A DNA stretch of 64,000 nucleotides from Spongiactinospora rosea (GTDB taxonomy: Bacteria; Actinomycetota; Actinomycetes; Streptosporangiales; Streptosporangiaceae). Below, piece by piece: positions 8,756-18,801 of this stretch. The position numbers were made by a program, and so were the translations under genes. How positions within the stretch are numbered: position 1 is the stretch's first letter; each line of letters opens with the position of its first letter. Under the pieces are notes generated by a model. That model saw nothing but the letters and a program-made list of their open reading frames with translations. It was not told the origin of the DNA and searched no databases. The DNA lies in assembly GCF_003315795.1 (NCBI RefSeq), contig NZ_QMEY01000001.1, positions 930,001 to 994,000 on the forward strand. The letters are read 5' to 3'.

Positions 8756-8799
8756 AGCCAGCCTTAGGCGAGTAAAGCCCGGCTTCAGGCGAGTAAAGC
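8746..8799 (+). repeat. Three copies of AGGCGAGTAAAGC across the hydratase stop codon
   Basis: Identical 13-bp units lie at 8746-8758, 8766-8778 and 8787-8799, about 20 bases apart. The first contains the last codons and TAA stop of the hydratase. The units look like slipped-strand duplications; short GCC/GGC arms between them could form small hairpins. Confidence 0.85.
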
Positions 8800-8936
8800 G
8801 GTATGCGATGGCCTCTCCCTGGTTCGTACTTGCCGGGGAGGGGCGCGTCCACGCCTGTTCCTGCGTACGGTAAAGGTGTGCGCGGTTTCCTTCAGGGCAG
8901 GGTCCGCACACGTCGTCGGCTGCGCCAGGAGAACAG

Positions 8937-9578
8937 ATGAACGACTTCCCGACCGGCTACGGATCACCGGGCTCGGCCAGTGGTGAGCAATTCAAGCGGG
9001 GCGTGCGCGAATTCCTCACCGGGGCGCTGGGCAGCGCCCTGCTGCTGGCCCTGCTCGTCGGCGCCATGTGGCTGATCGAGATCATCGACTACACCACCGG
9101 CGGCGGACTCGACGCCTACGGCATCGTGGGCTGGAACCCCGACTCGCTGTCCGGCATCCTGTTCGCGCCCTTTCTGCACGGCGGCTTCGGCCACCTGATG
9201 GCCAACTCGGTGCCGCTGCTCATCTTGGGCTTCGTGGCCGCGATCCGCGGCATCGGGAAGTTCCTGCTGGCCAGCCTGATCATCGTGGTGGTCAGCGGGG
9301 TCGGCGTGTGGCTGACCACCCCGCCCCACTACGTCACCATCGGCGCGAGCGGCCTGGTCTTCGGCTACTTCGGCTACGTGGTCGCCCGCGGGCTGTTCGA
9401 CCGCAGGGTCCTCGACATCGTGCTCGGCGTGGGGGTCGCGGCGGCCTACTACTCGCTGCTGTGGGGCGTGCTGCCCTCCCAGGAGGGCATCTCCTGGCAG
9501 GGCCACCTGTTCGGGCTCATCGGCGGCGTGGTGGCCGCGTGGGTGCTGCGCAGGAAGGGCGCCCTGGCCAGGGCCTGA
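8937..9578 (+). CDS. Rhomboid-family intramembrane serine protease
   Basis: A 213-residue membrane protein with about six helices. It has the rhomboid signatures HGGFGHLMANS in the second helix, GASGLVFG with the catalytic Ser, and GHLFGLIGG with the catalytic His in the last helix. It cleaves transmembrane substrates within the bilayer; the substrate is unknown. The ATG at 8937 is supported by AGGAG upstream. It converges with serC with only 29 bases between them. Confidence 0.92.
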   Translation: MNDFPTGYGSPGSASGEQFKRGVREFLTGALGSALLLALLVGAMWLIEIIDYTTGGGLDAYGIVGWNPDSLSGILFAPFLHGGFGHLMANSVPLLILGFVAAIRGIGKFLLASLIIVVVSGVGVWLTTPPHYVTIGASGLVFGYFGYVVARGLFDRRVLDIVLGVGVAAAYYSLLWGVLPSQEGISWQGHLFGLIGGVVAAWVLRRKGALARA

Positions 9579-9607
9579 TCGCGCGCCAGGCCCCGGCGGG
9601 ACGCCGC

Positions 9608-10789
<1,182 letters not shown>

Positions 10790-10850
10790 TCATCCTAGGT
10801 GACACCATGAGACGGGGGGCGTGCCTGACATCTGGTGACCGGGGTGGTCC

Positions 10851-13433
10851 ATGGAAGCGATACCGCCGTACACCGCCATCTGTGCGGATCTGGTCCGACG
10901 CGGGCTACACGCCCGATTTCTACCGTTCATGCTCTTCACCGGACGCAAGGCCCACATCGTGGTGCGGCATTTCGTCTCGCCGGTCCGCCGCAAGGTGCCG
11001 GTGGCCGAGGTCGGGCCCGTCCGGGCCGGTGAGACCGATTCGCTCACCAGGCTCATGGAACGCGTGGCCGGCGAGGACGGCGCGCTGGGCAGGCGGGTGC
11101 CCTGGTCGTTCCTGCCGCCGCCGCGCTTTCCGCTCGCGCAGTTCGTGCTGTGGGCGCTGACCAAGGCGGACGCCGAGAACCAGCGTCTCGACCAGCCGCT
11201 GCGCGCCTGGCTGCGGCGCGACGGCTTCGCCTGGCAGCGGCCCCTGGACAAGGCCGAGTACATCACCCGGTTCCTGGCCGTCCCCGCGCTGGCGACCGGC
11301 TCGGTGTCGGCCGTGATCACCAATGTCTACGACATGGCGGTGTGGGGGGCGGGGGTGATCTGGGGCGTCGCCCTGCTGTTCGCGGTGTCGCTGGCCACGC
11401 TGAGCGCCGCCAACTGGTCCACCGGGCACTTCCGGTACCGCTGGTTCGGCTCGCAGCCGTTCCTGCCGCGCGAACCACGGGAGTCCCTGGCCGACTACGT
11501 CGCCAGGATCCACGCACTCAAGGACGCCGACCCCGACGGCGACGAGGTGGCCAAACTCCTGGTCAACGCCTTCCACGAAGACCTGCGGATCGCGTACCGG
11601 CGGCTGCGGCCCTGGCTGCTGTGGCCGGGCTGGGCGCGCGGCGCGCACGCCGTGCTCGTGCTGACCGACACCGGCCCGGGCACCGCCGGACGCCGCCTGC
11701 TCACCCTCATGCACGACGTCCAGGTGCAGGTCGGGCGGCCGGTACCGCTGCTCGTGGTGGCGGCGATGGACGCCCCGCCCGACTTCGACGCCCACCGGCA
11801 CGCCGGCGCCACCATGACGGACGCCGCCGGCCTCAACGAGGTCTACGCCCGGTGGCGGTCAGGGGCCGAGCGGCCCGCGCCGTGCCCCTACGTCGTCATC
11901 GACGTCGGCGACACCGAGCCCGAGGGCGGCGACTCCTCGCATCGGGTGGGCCGGCGCGGCCTCGCCCTGACCTATCGGGCGGCGGTCGTCATGGCCGTCG
12001 TGCTTCCGCTGTACGTGACCGCCCGCGCCCTGCTCCCTCCCGTGTGCGCGGCCGGTCTCACGCTTGAGGACGAACAGTGCGTCGGGGTGACGGCCTCCGT
12101 GGAGAGCTTCTCCCCGGCCCTCGCCCCGCTGCTCAAACGCATCGACCAGCAGAACAAGGCCATCCACCCGGACGCGAAGTCGTTCACGGTGGTCTACTTC
12201 GGCACGCTCACCCAGCGGCCGGGCACGACCGACGTGAGCCCGCTGGTCGGCACGGCGGGCGAGCTGATCGGCATCGCCGCCCGCCAGGCCCGCTACAACG
12301 CGCTCGGCGAGCTGCCCAGGATGCGCGTGGAGTTCGCCAACGCGGGCCAGAGCTACGCGCACGCGGCGGCCGTCGCCGAACAGCTCAAACGGCGGGCCGT
12401 GGGGGATGAGACCCTGGCCGCGGCCATCGGCCTCGGCTGGAGCCGCGAGGAGATCAGGAACGCCGTCGGAGTCCTCGGCTCGGCGCAGTTGCCGATGGTC
12501 AGCACCACCGCCACCGCCGACAACGTGGCGGATGTGGAGGGCAAGCCGTCGGCGTGGTTCTTCCGGCTGCCCGCCGCCAACTCCCGGCAGGCGCGGGCCA
12601 CGGTGGAGTGGATCACCAAACTGGGCGTGCCCACGACGCGCGGGCGGCGGTTCAAGGGCGAGCAGGTCGCGGTGCTCACCCAGGCCGCCCCGCACGAGCT
12701 GTACAGCAAGGACCTCACCGGGTGGTTCATCCGGCTCCTGCCCGGTGTGTCCGAGTACGAGTTCTCCGACGACTCCAAGCTCACCCAGCGGGTGCGCGAG
12801 GCGTGCGACCGGGGTACCGAGCTGATCTACTTCTCCGGGCGCGGCGCGCAGCTCGCCACGCTGGCCGACGCTTGGCGCGGCCATTGCGCGGCCCGGGACG
12901 TCGCCGTGATGGCGGGCGACGACGTGACCAGGGAGGTCGCCCGGAGTCTCCAGAACGGCGGGTCGGAGCAGAGCCTGGCCCTTCAACTCGTCTCGCTCAC
13001 CGATCCACGCCGCCAGCCGGACGTCCCAGAGGGCGAGAAGCGCTCGCAGTCGTCCGGGCACCGGGCGGTCATCAACGAATGGGTGACCAAGGCCGCGGCC
13101 GACAAGGTCGCCCTGCCGTCATATTCGGCCGGTCACGCGGCGCTCGGCTACGACGCCGCGCTGGTGGTCACGGAGGCGCTGGGCGCGTTCCTCGGCATGG
13201 GCGACTTCCTGGACATCTGGGGTGACACGCACGTACGCACGGGGATCCACTACAACCTGCGCGGGCTGAGCGTGGTCGGCGCGACCGGCAAGATCACTTT
13301 CGCCGCCGAGTCCGAGGGGCACGACGCGCTGGACCGTCAGGTGTGGCTGGTCAGCGCGGGGGAGAAGGCGTTCAAGGTGCATTACATCTGCACGCCGACC
13401 GACGAGAAGGCGGCGTGTGCGCGTCCGAAGTGA
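10851..13433 (+). CDS. Membrane protein with extracellular periplasmic-binding-protein-like domain
   Basis: An 860-residue protein. Residues 1-150 are soluble and basic. A hydrophobic stretch spans about 157-188; a cytosolic-looking part of about 180 residues follows, with FHEDLRIAYRRL near 241 and VLVLTDTGPGTAGRRLL near 268; a second helix spans about 372-394. Residues 430-840 look like the type 1 periplasmic-binding fold used for branched-chain amino acids: VVYFGTL, the PMVSTTATAD segment, and SAGHAALGYDAALVV near the end. No transporter genes are adjacent, so a sensor or receptor role is more likely than uptake. Known actinomycete proteins share this plan, but I know no assigned function. 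Confidence 0.7.
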   Translation: MEAIPPYTAICADLVRRGLHARFLPFMLFTGRKAHIVVRHFVSPVRRKVPVAEVGPVRAGETDSLTRLMERVAGEDGALGRRVPWSFLPPPRFPLAQFVLWALTKADAENQRLDQPLRAWLRRDGFAWQRPLDKAEYITRFLAVPALATGSVSAVITNVYDMAVWGAGVIWGVALLFAVSLATLSAANWSTGHFRYRWFGSQPFLPREPRESLADYVARIHALKDADPDGDEVAKLLVNAFHEDLRIAYRRLRPWLLWPGWARGAHAVLVLTDTGPGTAGRRLLTLMHDVQVQVGRPVPLLVVAAMDAPPDFDAHRHAGATMTDAAGLNEVYARWRSGAERPAPCPYVVIDVGDTEPEGGDSSHRVGRRGLALTYRAAVVMAVVLPLYVTARALLPPVCAAGLTLEDEQCVGVTASVESFSPALAPLLKRIDQQNKAIHPDAKSFTVVYFGTLTQRPGTTDVSPLVGTAGELIGIAARQARYNALGELPRMRVEFANAGQSYAHAAAVAEQLKRRAVGDETLAAAIGLGWSREEIRNAVGVLGSAQLPMVSTTATADNVADVEGKPSAWFFRLPAANSRQARATVEWITKLGVPTTRGRRFKGEQVAVLTQAAPHELYSKDLTGWFIRLLPGVSEYEFSDDSKLTQRVREACDRGTELIYFSGRGAQLATLADAWRGHCAARDVAVMAGDDVTREVARSLQNGGSEQSLALQLVSLTDPRRQPDVPEGEKRSQSSGHRAVINEWVTKAAADKVALPSYSAGHAALGYDAALVVTEALGAFLGMGDFLDIWGDTHVRTGIHYNLRGLSVVGATGKITFAAESEGHDALDRQVWLVSAGEKAFKVHYICTPTDEKAACARPK

Positions 13434-13441
13434 GCCGTGGC

Positions 13442-13466
13442 CCGTGCCGTGAGCGGGGCGGCACGG
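13442..13466. terminator. Hairpin between convergent genes
   Basis: CCGTGCCG and CGGCACGG form an 8-bp perfect stem around a 9-base loop, between the stop of the binding-protein-like gene and the end of citrate synthase. It could terminate in either direction; there is no clear U tract. Confidence 0.5.
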
Positions 13467-13496
13467 ACCGCGGCTCTTCGTCGGGAGTGGGAAGGG

Positions 13497-14603
13497 TCAG
13501 CGGTCGCTGAGGACCTGGGCCGCCCCCGGAACGTCCGTGACCGACCGCTGGGGCGGTCCGACGTACCGTGCGCTCGGACGGACCAGGCGGCCGGTCCGCT
13601 TCTGCTCAAGGATGTGCGCGGCCCATCCGGCCGTACGCGCGCAGGTGAACATGGAGGTGAACATGTGCGGCGGCACCTCGGCGAAGTCGAGCAGCAGGGC
13701 CGCCCAGAACTCCACGTTGGTGGCCAGCACGCGGTCCGGCTTGCGGGCGTGCAGTTCGGCCAGCGCGGCCCGCTCAAGCGCCGCGGCGACCTCGTAACGC
13801 GGCGAGCCCAGCTCCTGGGCGGTACGCCGGAGCACCCGGGCGCGCGGGTCCTCGGCGCGGTAGACGCGGTGGCCGAAGCCCATCAGCCGCTCGCCGCGGT
13901 CCAGCGCCTGCTTGACGTAGGTCTCGGCGTCGCCGATCCGCTCGACCTCCTCGACCATGTGCAGCACCCGCGCGGGCGCGCCGCCGTGCAGCGGCCCCGA
14001 CATCGCGCCGACCGCCCCGGACAGGGCGGCGGCCACGTCGGCGCCGGTGGAGGCGATGACCCTGGCGGTGAAGGTCGAGGCGTTCATGCCGTGCTCGGCG
14101 GCCGAGGTCCAGTACGCGTCGATGGCCTTGACGTGCTTGGGGTCAGGCTCACCGCGCCAGCGGATCATGAATCTCTCGACGATGCTCTCGGCCTGGTCCA
14201 CCCGGCTCTGCGGGACCATCGGCAGGCCCAGGCCGCGGGCGGACTGCGCGACGAAGCTCAGCGCGGTGACGCTCGCCCTGGCCAGGTCCTCGCGGGCCTC
14301 CTTCTCGTCGATGTCGTGCAGCTGGCGGAAGCCGTACGCGGGCGCCAGCATGGCCAGCGCGCTCTGCACATCGACGCGGATGTCACCGGAGTGGACGGGG
14401 ATCGGGTACGGCTCCGCGGGGGGCAGTCCCGGCTGGAAGTCGTTGTCCACCAGCAGGCCCCATACGTGGCCGAAGGTGACCTTGCCGACCAGCTCTTCGA
14501 TGTCGACGCCCCGATAGCGCAGGGCGCCACCTTCCTTGTCCGGTTCCGCGATCTCGGACTCGAAAGCCACTACGCCTTCGAGCCCGGGTTTGAAGTCGGA
14601 CAT
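13497..14603 (-). CDS. citA: Citrate synthase 2
   Basis: A 368-residue citrate synthase of the shorter actinobacterial type, condensing acetyl-CoA and oxaloacetate. Two catalytic histidines are seen in GPLHGGA and GFGHRVYR. The third catalytic position, usually Asp, is Glu in NVEFWAA, which as I recall is normal for this subfamily. The ATG is preceded on its strand by AAGGGAGG. It is convergent with the gene on its left and divergent from pdxH, with about 170 bases between starts. Confidence 0.92.
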   Translation of the reverse strand: MSDFKPGLEGVVAFESEIAEPDKEGGALRYRGVDIEELVGKVTFGHVWGLLVDNDFQPGLPPAEPYPIPVHSGDIRVDVQSALAMLAPAYGFRQLHDIDEKEAREDLARASVTALSFVAQSARGLGLPMVPQSRVDQAESIVERFMIRWRGEPDPKHVKAIDAYWTSAAEHGMNASTFTARVIASTGADVAAALSGAVGAMSGPLHGGAPARVLHMVEEVERIGDAETYVKQALDRGERLMGFGHRVYRAEDPRARVLRRTAQELGSPRYEVAAALERAALAELHARKPDRVLATNVEFWAALLLDFAEVPPHMFTSMFTCARTAGWAAHILEQKRTGRLVRPSARYVGPPQRSVTDVPGAAQVLSDR

Positions 14604-14771
14604 TCTCGGCCGCCTCCCTTTCCTGAGTCAAAGCCTTGATGTCGAGATACCGGCGGGTGCTATTCAACCCCCTGTCCGGACCCGCCCTGCCGCCGGGCAT
14701 GCCGAAGAGCCATAGTGCCAGGTAGGGGGCCTGCGCAGGTCATGTACCCGGGCAGGGGAGAATAGCCTCCC

Positions 14772-15425
14772 GTGGACGCCGCATCGCGCCCCCCTTCGCT
14801 GGCGGGGCTTCGCCGTACGTATCAGGGCGAGCCGCTGCTCGAAGCGGACCTCGCCGCCGAGCCGGTGGCGCAGTTCGCCACGTGGTTCTCCGACGCCCTG
14901 GACTCCGGGCTGCCCGAACCCAACGCCATGGTCCTGGCCACCGCCTCGGCGGGCGGCCGGCCCAGCGCGCGGACGGTGCTGCTCAAGGGGTACAGCACGC
15001 AGGGTTTCGTCTTCTACACCAACTACGAGTCGCGCAAGGGCCGCGACCTCGCCGAGAACGCCAGGGCGTGCCTGCTGTTCCCCTGGCATCCCATCCGGCG
15101 CCAGGTCCGCGTGGAGGGGCCGGTGGTACGGCTGTCCAGGGACGAGACGGCCGCCTACTTCCACAGCAGGCCGTACGGCTCGCGGATCGGCGCCTGGGCC
15201 TCCCGCCAGTCCGCCGTGGTGGGCTCCAGGGAAGACCTGGACGCCCGCTACGAGGAACTGGCCGAGCGCTGGCCCGACGATCCGCCGGTGCCCGACTTCT
15301 GGGGCGGGTTCCGGGTGGTCCCGCAGGAGGTCGAGTTCTGGCAGGGGCAGACCGACCGGATGCACGACCGGCTGCGGTACCGCAGATCGGGGGGCGGCTG
15401 GGTGCTGGAACGCCTGGCCCCCTGA
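14772..15425 (+). CDS. pdxH: Pyridoxamine 5'-phosphate oxidase
   Basis: A 217-residue FMN enzyme that oxidises pyridoxine or pyridoxamine phosphate to pyridoxal phosphate. Characteristic pieces are [27 protein letters not shown] for FMN binding, and the C-terminal [12 protein letters not shown] with RLAP at the end. The GTG start has no strong ribosome binding site. Its product is the cofactor of SerC and of the aminotransferase at 45466, both in this window, although they are not co-transcribed with it. Confidence 0.93.
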   Translation: MDAASRPPSLAGLRRTYQGEPLLEADLAAEPVAQFATWFSDALDSGLPEPNAMVLATASAGGRPSARTVLLKGYSTQGFVFYTNYESRKGRDLAENARACLLFPWHPIRRQVRVEGPVVRLSRDETAAYFHSRPYGSRIGAWASRQSAVVGSREDLDARYEELAERWPDDPPVPDFWGGFRVVPQEVEFWQGQTDRMHDRLRYRRSGGGWVLERLAP

Positions 15426-15553
15426 CGGCCTGTGGCGGACAGGGCCAAGCCGGGGCAGTGATCGATCTATGGATTCATTGATCCGGCTTGCGGGGGAGGC
15501 CGGGCCTTCCGGGTAGGCGAGGGGTCTTCACACGCCGCCACGGAAGGACGGCC

Positions 15554-16183
15554 ATGGCTTTTCAGGTGCTTCCGCTGGCCGTCACCATGGTCGCGGGGCC
15601 GCAGATCATGTCGGCGATCATCCTTCTCACGCACCGGAGGGTGGTGCGGGTGTCGCTGGCGTACCTCGCCGGGTTCGCGCTCGCGACCGTCGCCGGGGTG
15701 GCGCTGGCCCGCCGGATCGCCGCCCTGCTGTCCGGTGTCCTGTCACTCGGCGACCCCGCCGACCGAGGATCGGCGGGCACGATCATCCAGTACATCCTGG
15801 TCGGGCTGCTGCTCGTCGCGGTGGTGCGGAACTACCTGGGCCGCACCACCGCCGAGCCGCCATCCTGGCTGGGCACCCTCCTGGGCGCGGGCCCCGGCCG
15901 CGCCTTCGTGACCGGGGTGTTGCTGGTCCTGTTGATGCCGACGGACCTGATCGCGATGCTCACCGTCGGCGTGAACCTGGAACAGGACCACGCCCCGCCT
16001 TCCGCGGCGATACCGTTCGTGCTGGCCACGGTGTTCCTGCTGGCGCTGCCGCTGCTGGGCTACCTGGCCTTCCGGCAGCGGGTGACCGCCGTCATGCCCC
16101 AGGTCCGGGAGTGGATGAACTCGCACGGCTGGCTGATCAACATCGTGGTCTGCCTGCTGTTCATCGTGCTCATCCTGGCCTGA
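15554..16183 (+). CDS. GAP-family (LysE-like fold) membrane protein
   Basis: A 209-residue protein with about six hydrophobic helices. It resembles the GAP/SfLAP family of mycobacterial lipid-addressing proteins and LysE-like exporters: an N-terminal PLAVTMVAGPQIMSAIILL helix, a hydrophilic loop after helix 3, and LLMPTDLIAMLTVGVN. Export of a lipid or small molecule is the likely role. ATG 15554 has GGAAGGA upstream; the longer frame from 15488 adds an arginine-rich stretch without a ribosome binding site. Confidence 0.75.
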   Translation: MAFQVLPLAVTMVAGPQIMSAIILLTHRRVVRVSLAYLAGFALATVAGVALARRIAALLSGVLSLGDPADRGSAGTIIQYILVGLLLVAVVRNYLGRTTAEPPSWLGTLLGAGPGRAFVTGVLLVLLMPTDLIAMLTVGVNLEQDHAPPSAAIPFVLATVFLLALPLLGYLAFRQRVTAVMPQVREWMNSHGWLINIVVCLLFIVLILA

Positions 16184-16204
16184 GGCCATGGCCTTATCGG
16201 GGCC

Positions 16205-16600
16205 TCAGCGGGCCAGCACCTTGGCCTTGGCGTGCTCGAACTCCTGCGGGGTGAGGTCGCCGTGGTTCCTGAGGTCGGCCAGCCGGGCGAGTTCGTCGGC
16301 CTGGCCGGCGCCCTGGAAGACGCCCCGCTCGGCGGCGGCCTCGTAGTAGCGGGCCTCGCGCGCGGCCAGCGCGGCGACCTCGCGCCTGCCCATCCCCTTG
16401 CCGCGGGCGACCAGGTACACGAAGACCCCGACGAGCGGCAGCACGATCACGAAGATCGCCCAGCCGGCCTTGGCCCATCCGTTGAGCGAGTCGTCGCGGA
16501 AGATGTCCACGATGACCCGGAAGAGGAGCATCAGCCAGAGCACCCAGAGGAAGAACCACATCATCGTCAGGAAGATGTTCAGCAGCGGGTAGTCGTCCAT
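16205..16600 (-). CDS. PLDc_N/SHOCT-domain small membrane protein
   Basis: A 131-residue protein with two N-terminal transmembrane helices (about 8-30 and 42-63), like the PLD-nuclease N-terminal anchor domain, and a C-terminal SHOCT motif (ELARLADLRNHGDLT then EFEHAKAKVL). SHOCT modules mediate oligomerisation in many bacterial membrane proteins. Function is unknown. It converges with the GAP-family gene. Confidence 0.8.
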   Translation of the reverse strand: MDDYPLLNIFLTMMWFFLWVLWLMLLFRVIVDIFRDDSLNGWAKAGWAIFVIVLPLVGVFVYLVARGKGMGRREVAALAAREARYYEAAAERGVFQGAGQADELARLADLRNHGDLTPQEFEHAKAKVLAR

Positions 16601-16796
16601 CGGTCGTCCCCTCCTACCGCGCGTCGGTACGGACCAGATGCCCCTGTGCCCGCAGGTGAGCGGGCGAATCCGGGTCGAATCACATCAAAGCGGATAATTT
16701 ACGTCCACTTGGCCGTACGTGGCCCGGGTGCCTCCAGCCGGGCGGCACATGGTTCCCTTTGAGGGGACAATTCGCGACTTTAACTGGGGGTAATGG

Positions 16797-18038
16797 GTGG
16801 CTGGGCGGTTGTGGCAGCGGATTGCCGTCGATACCACCCCGTTGCGGAACGTCGCCTACCGGCGCCTGTGGTGGGGCCAGGGCGTCTCCTTCATCGGCTT
16901 CCAGCTCACGTCGGTGACCATGGGCGCGCAGGTGTACTCGATCACCGAGTCGTCGTTCTGGGTCGGCATGATCGGCCCGGCCAGCCTGGTCCCGCTGGTC
17001 GTGTTCGGCCTGTGGGGCGGCGCGGTCGCCGACGCCGTGGACCGCCGCAGGCTGCTGCTCGCCGGGTCCCTGATCGCCTGGGTCGCGACCGGCGCGCTGC
17101 TGCTCCAGGCCGTACTCCGGATCGACAACATCGCGCTCATGCTGGGGACGGTGGCCGTCCACTCCGCCGGGTTCGCCGTCACCGGGCCCACCCGGGGCGC
17201 GATCATCCCCCGGCTGGTCCCCGTCGAGGAGGTCCCGGCCGCCAACACCCTCAACTTCCTGGTCGGCAACCTCGGCACGGTGATCGGCCCGCTGCTGGCG
17301 GGCATCGTGCTCGACCGGGGCGGCTTCGCCACCGCCTACCTGATCGACTTCATCCTGTTCACCGGCGGCTTCTACGCCGCGCTGCGGCTGCCGCCCCTGC
17401 CGCCGCTGGGCGAGATCACCCGGCGTCCCGGCTGGCGGTCCGTCAACGAGGGCCTGGGCTTCATCGCGCGGCACCCGGTGGTGCTCATGTCGTTCGTCGT
17501 GGACATCATCGCCATGGCCTTCGCGCTGCCCAGGGCGCTGTTCCCGGAGATCACCGCCGAGCGGTTCGGCAACTCGGGGATGGCCTTCGGCTGGCTGTCG
17601 GCCAGCATCGCGATCGGCTCGGTGATCGGCGGGCTGTTCTCCGGGTGGGTCGGCCGGGTGCGCCGCCAGGGGATCGCCCTGACCGTCGTCATCGCGCTGT
17701 GGGGCCTGTCCGTGGCGGCGGCGGGGCTCGCCGGGCAGCTCTGGCTGATGGTGGCGCTGCTCGCGCTGGGCGGGGCGGCGGACCTGGTGTCGGCCGTGTG
17801 GCGGCAGACCATCCTGCAGACGTACGCGCCGGACGAGATGCGCGGACGCCTGCAGGGCGTGTTCCACGTCGTGGTCGCGGGCGGGCCGCGCCTGGGCGAC
17901 CTGCGGGCCGGTGCGACGGCCGCCGCGGTGGGCGTGATGCCCGCGTGGGTGGGCGGCGGGCTCGTGTGCGCGGTGCTGGTGGTCGTGGTCGGACTCGCCG
18001 TACCGGCCTTCCGGACCTACCGGCCCGTGGGCCGCTGA
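16797..18038 (+). CDS. MFS transporter, EntS-like exporter
   Basis: A 413-residue major facilitator protein with about twelve helices. The loop between helices 2 and 3 has the family A-like motif GGAVADAVDRRRLLL. The sequence style matches the EntS/MFS_3 group that exports siderophores or drugs. The GTG at 16797 follows a GGGGGT. It is convergent with udgX and the two coding regions overlap by 22 bases at their 3' ends. ideR lies beyond udgX, so a link to iron is possible but not shown. Confidence 0.87.
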   Translation: MAGRLWQRIAVDTTPLRNVAYRRLWWGQGVSFIGFQLTSVTMGAQVYSITESSFWVGMIGPASLVPLVVFGLWGGAVADAVDRRRLLLAGSLIAWVATGALLLQAVLRIDNIALMLGTVAVHSAGFAVTGPTRGAIIPRLVPVEEVPAANTLNFLVGNLGTVIGPLLAGIVLDRGGFATAYLIDFILFTGGFYAALRLPPLPPLGEITRRPGWRSVNEGLGFIARHPVVLMSFVVDIIAMAFALPRALFPEITAERFGNSGMAFGWLSASIAIGSVIGGLFSGWVGRVRRQGIALTVVIALWGLSVAAAGLAGQLWLMVALLALGGAADLVSAVWRQTILQTYAPDEMRGRLQGVFHVVVAGGPRLGDLRAGATAAAVGVMPAWVGGGLVCAVLVVVVGLAVPAFRTYRPVGR

Positions 18039-18685
18039 CCCACCGGCCGGCCGCCCTCCTGGGCGGCCACCATCAGGTCCGACAGGAACTCCTGGTACGC
18101 CTCGTCCCGGTCCGGCGCGCGCAGTACCGCCGACGGGTGGACCGTGGCCACCAGCGTGGTCTCGCCGTGCGGCATCGGCTCGCCGCGGTGCCGGGTCAGC
18201 CGGAACGACGGTCCGAGCAGCGCCCTGGCGGCCGTCGCGCCGAGGATGACCGTGACCTCCGGGCGCAGCAGCCGCAGCTCGGCGTCCAGCCAGGGCGCGC
18301 ACGCGGACACCTCGACCGCGCTCGGCTTCTGGTGGATGCGGCGCTTGCCCTTGTACGTGAACTTGAAGTGCTTCACGGCATTGGTCAGGTACACCGTGTC
18401 GCGCTCGATGCCCGCCTCCGCGATGGCCCGGTCGAGCACCCGCCCGGCCGGTCCCACGAACGGGTGGCCCTGGCGATCCTCCTGGTCTCCCGGCTGCTCG
18501 CCGACGAAGACGTACCTGGGGTCCGCGCCGCCCTCCCCGAAGACGGTCTGCGTCGCGTCGCGGTACAGGTCGCATCCCTGGCAGTGGGCGGCGGCCGCGC
18601 GAAGGGCGGCGACGTCCGTCATGTCGGATTCATTGGGAAGGAAATGCTCTGCTCCGGTGTTGGCGTGCTTTGCCACGCTCGTCAT
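18017..18685 (-). CDS. udgX: UdgX-type uracil-DNA glycosylase
   Basis: A family 4-related uracil-DNA glycosylase of about 222 residues. It has the [4Fe-4S] cysteines (CQGC near the N terminus and a later ACAPW), the active-site GEQPGDQED and PFVGPAGR, and HPSAVLR. The diagnostic feature is the KRRIH loop with His near residue 118; in Mycobacterium smegmatis UdgX the equivalent His forms a covalent bond with the abasic site after uracil removal. ATG 18685 aligns with the known N terminus, but AGGAG directly abuts it; a GTG at 18676 has better spacing. It is divergent from ideR. Confidence 0.92.
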   Translation of the reverse strand: MTSVAKHANTGAEHFLPNESDMTDVAALRAAAAHCQGCDLYRDATQTVFGEGGADPRYVFVGEQPGDQEDRQGHPFVGPAGRVLDRAIAEAGIERDTVYLTNAVKHFKFTYKGKRRIHQKPSAVEVSACAPWLDAELRLLRPEVTVILGATAARALLGPSFRLTRHRGEPMPHGETTLVATVHPSAVLRAPDRDEAYQEFLSDLMVAAQEGGRPVGQRPTGR

Positions 18686-18801
18686 CTCCTGCCAGGCGGT
18701 CGGTTCGGCTTCGTCCGGCACATTGCCCGCCACTGCCCTCGCCGAGCCGTCTCAGTCCAGGGCCCGATGGGCGTAGCATCGAGGAAGGACGGGAGGAGCC
18801 C

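Noticed and set aside
14763..14772. TAGCCT as a leaderless promoter for pdxH
   Set aside because: Only three bases separate it from the GTG, too close for a start at +1.
16680..18575. Open frame of 631 codons antisense to the MFS gene
   Set aside because: Shadow of the MFS transporter and the out-of-frame strand of udgX.
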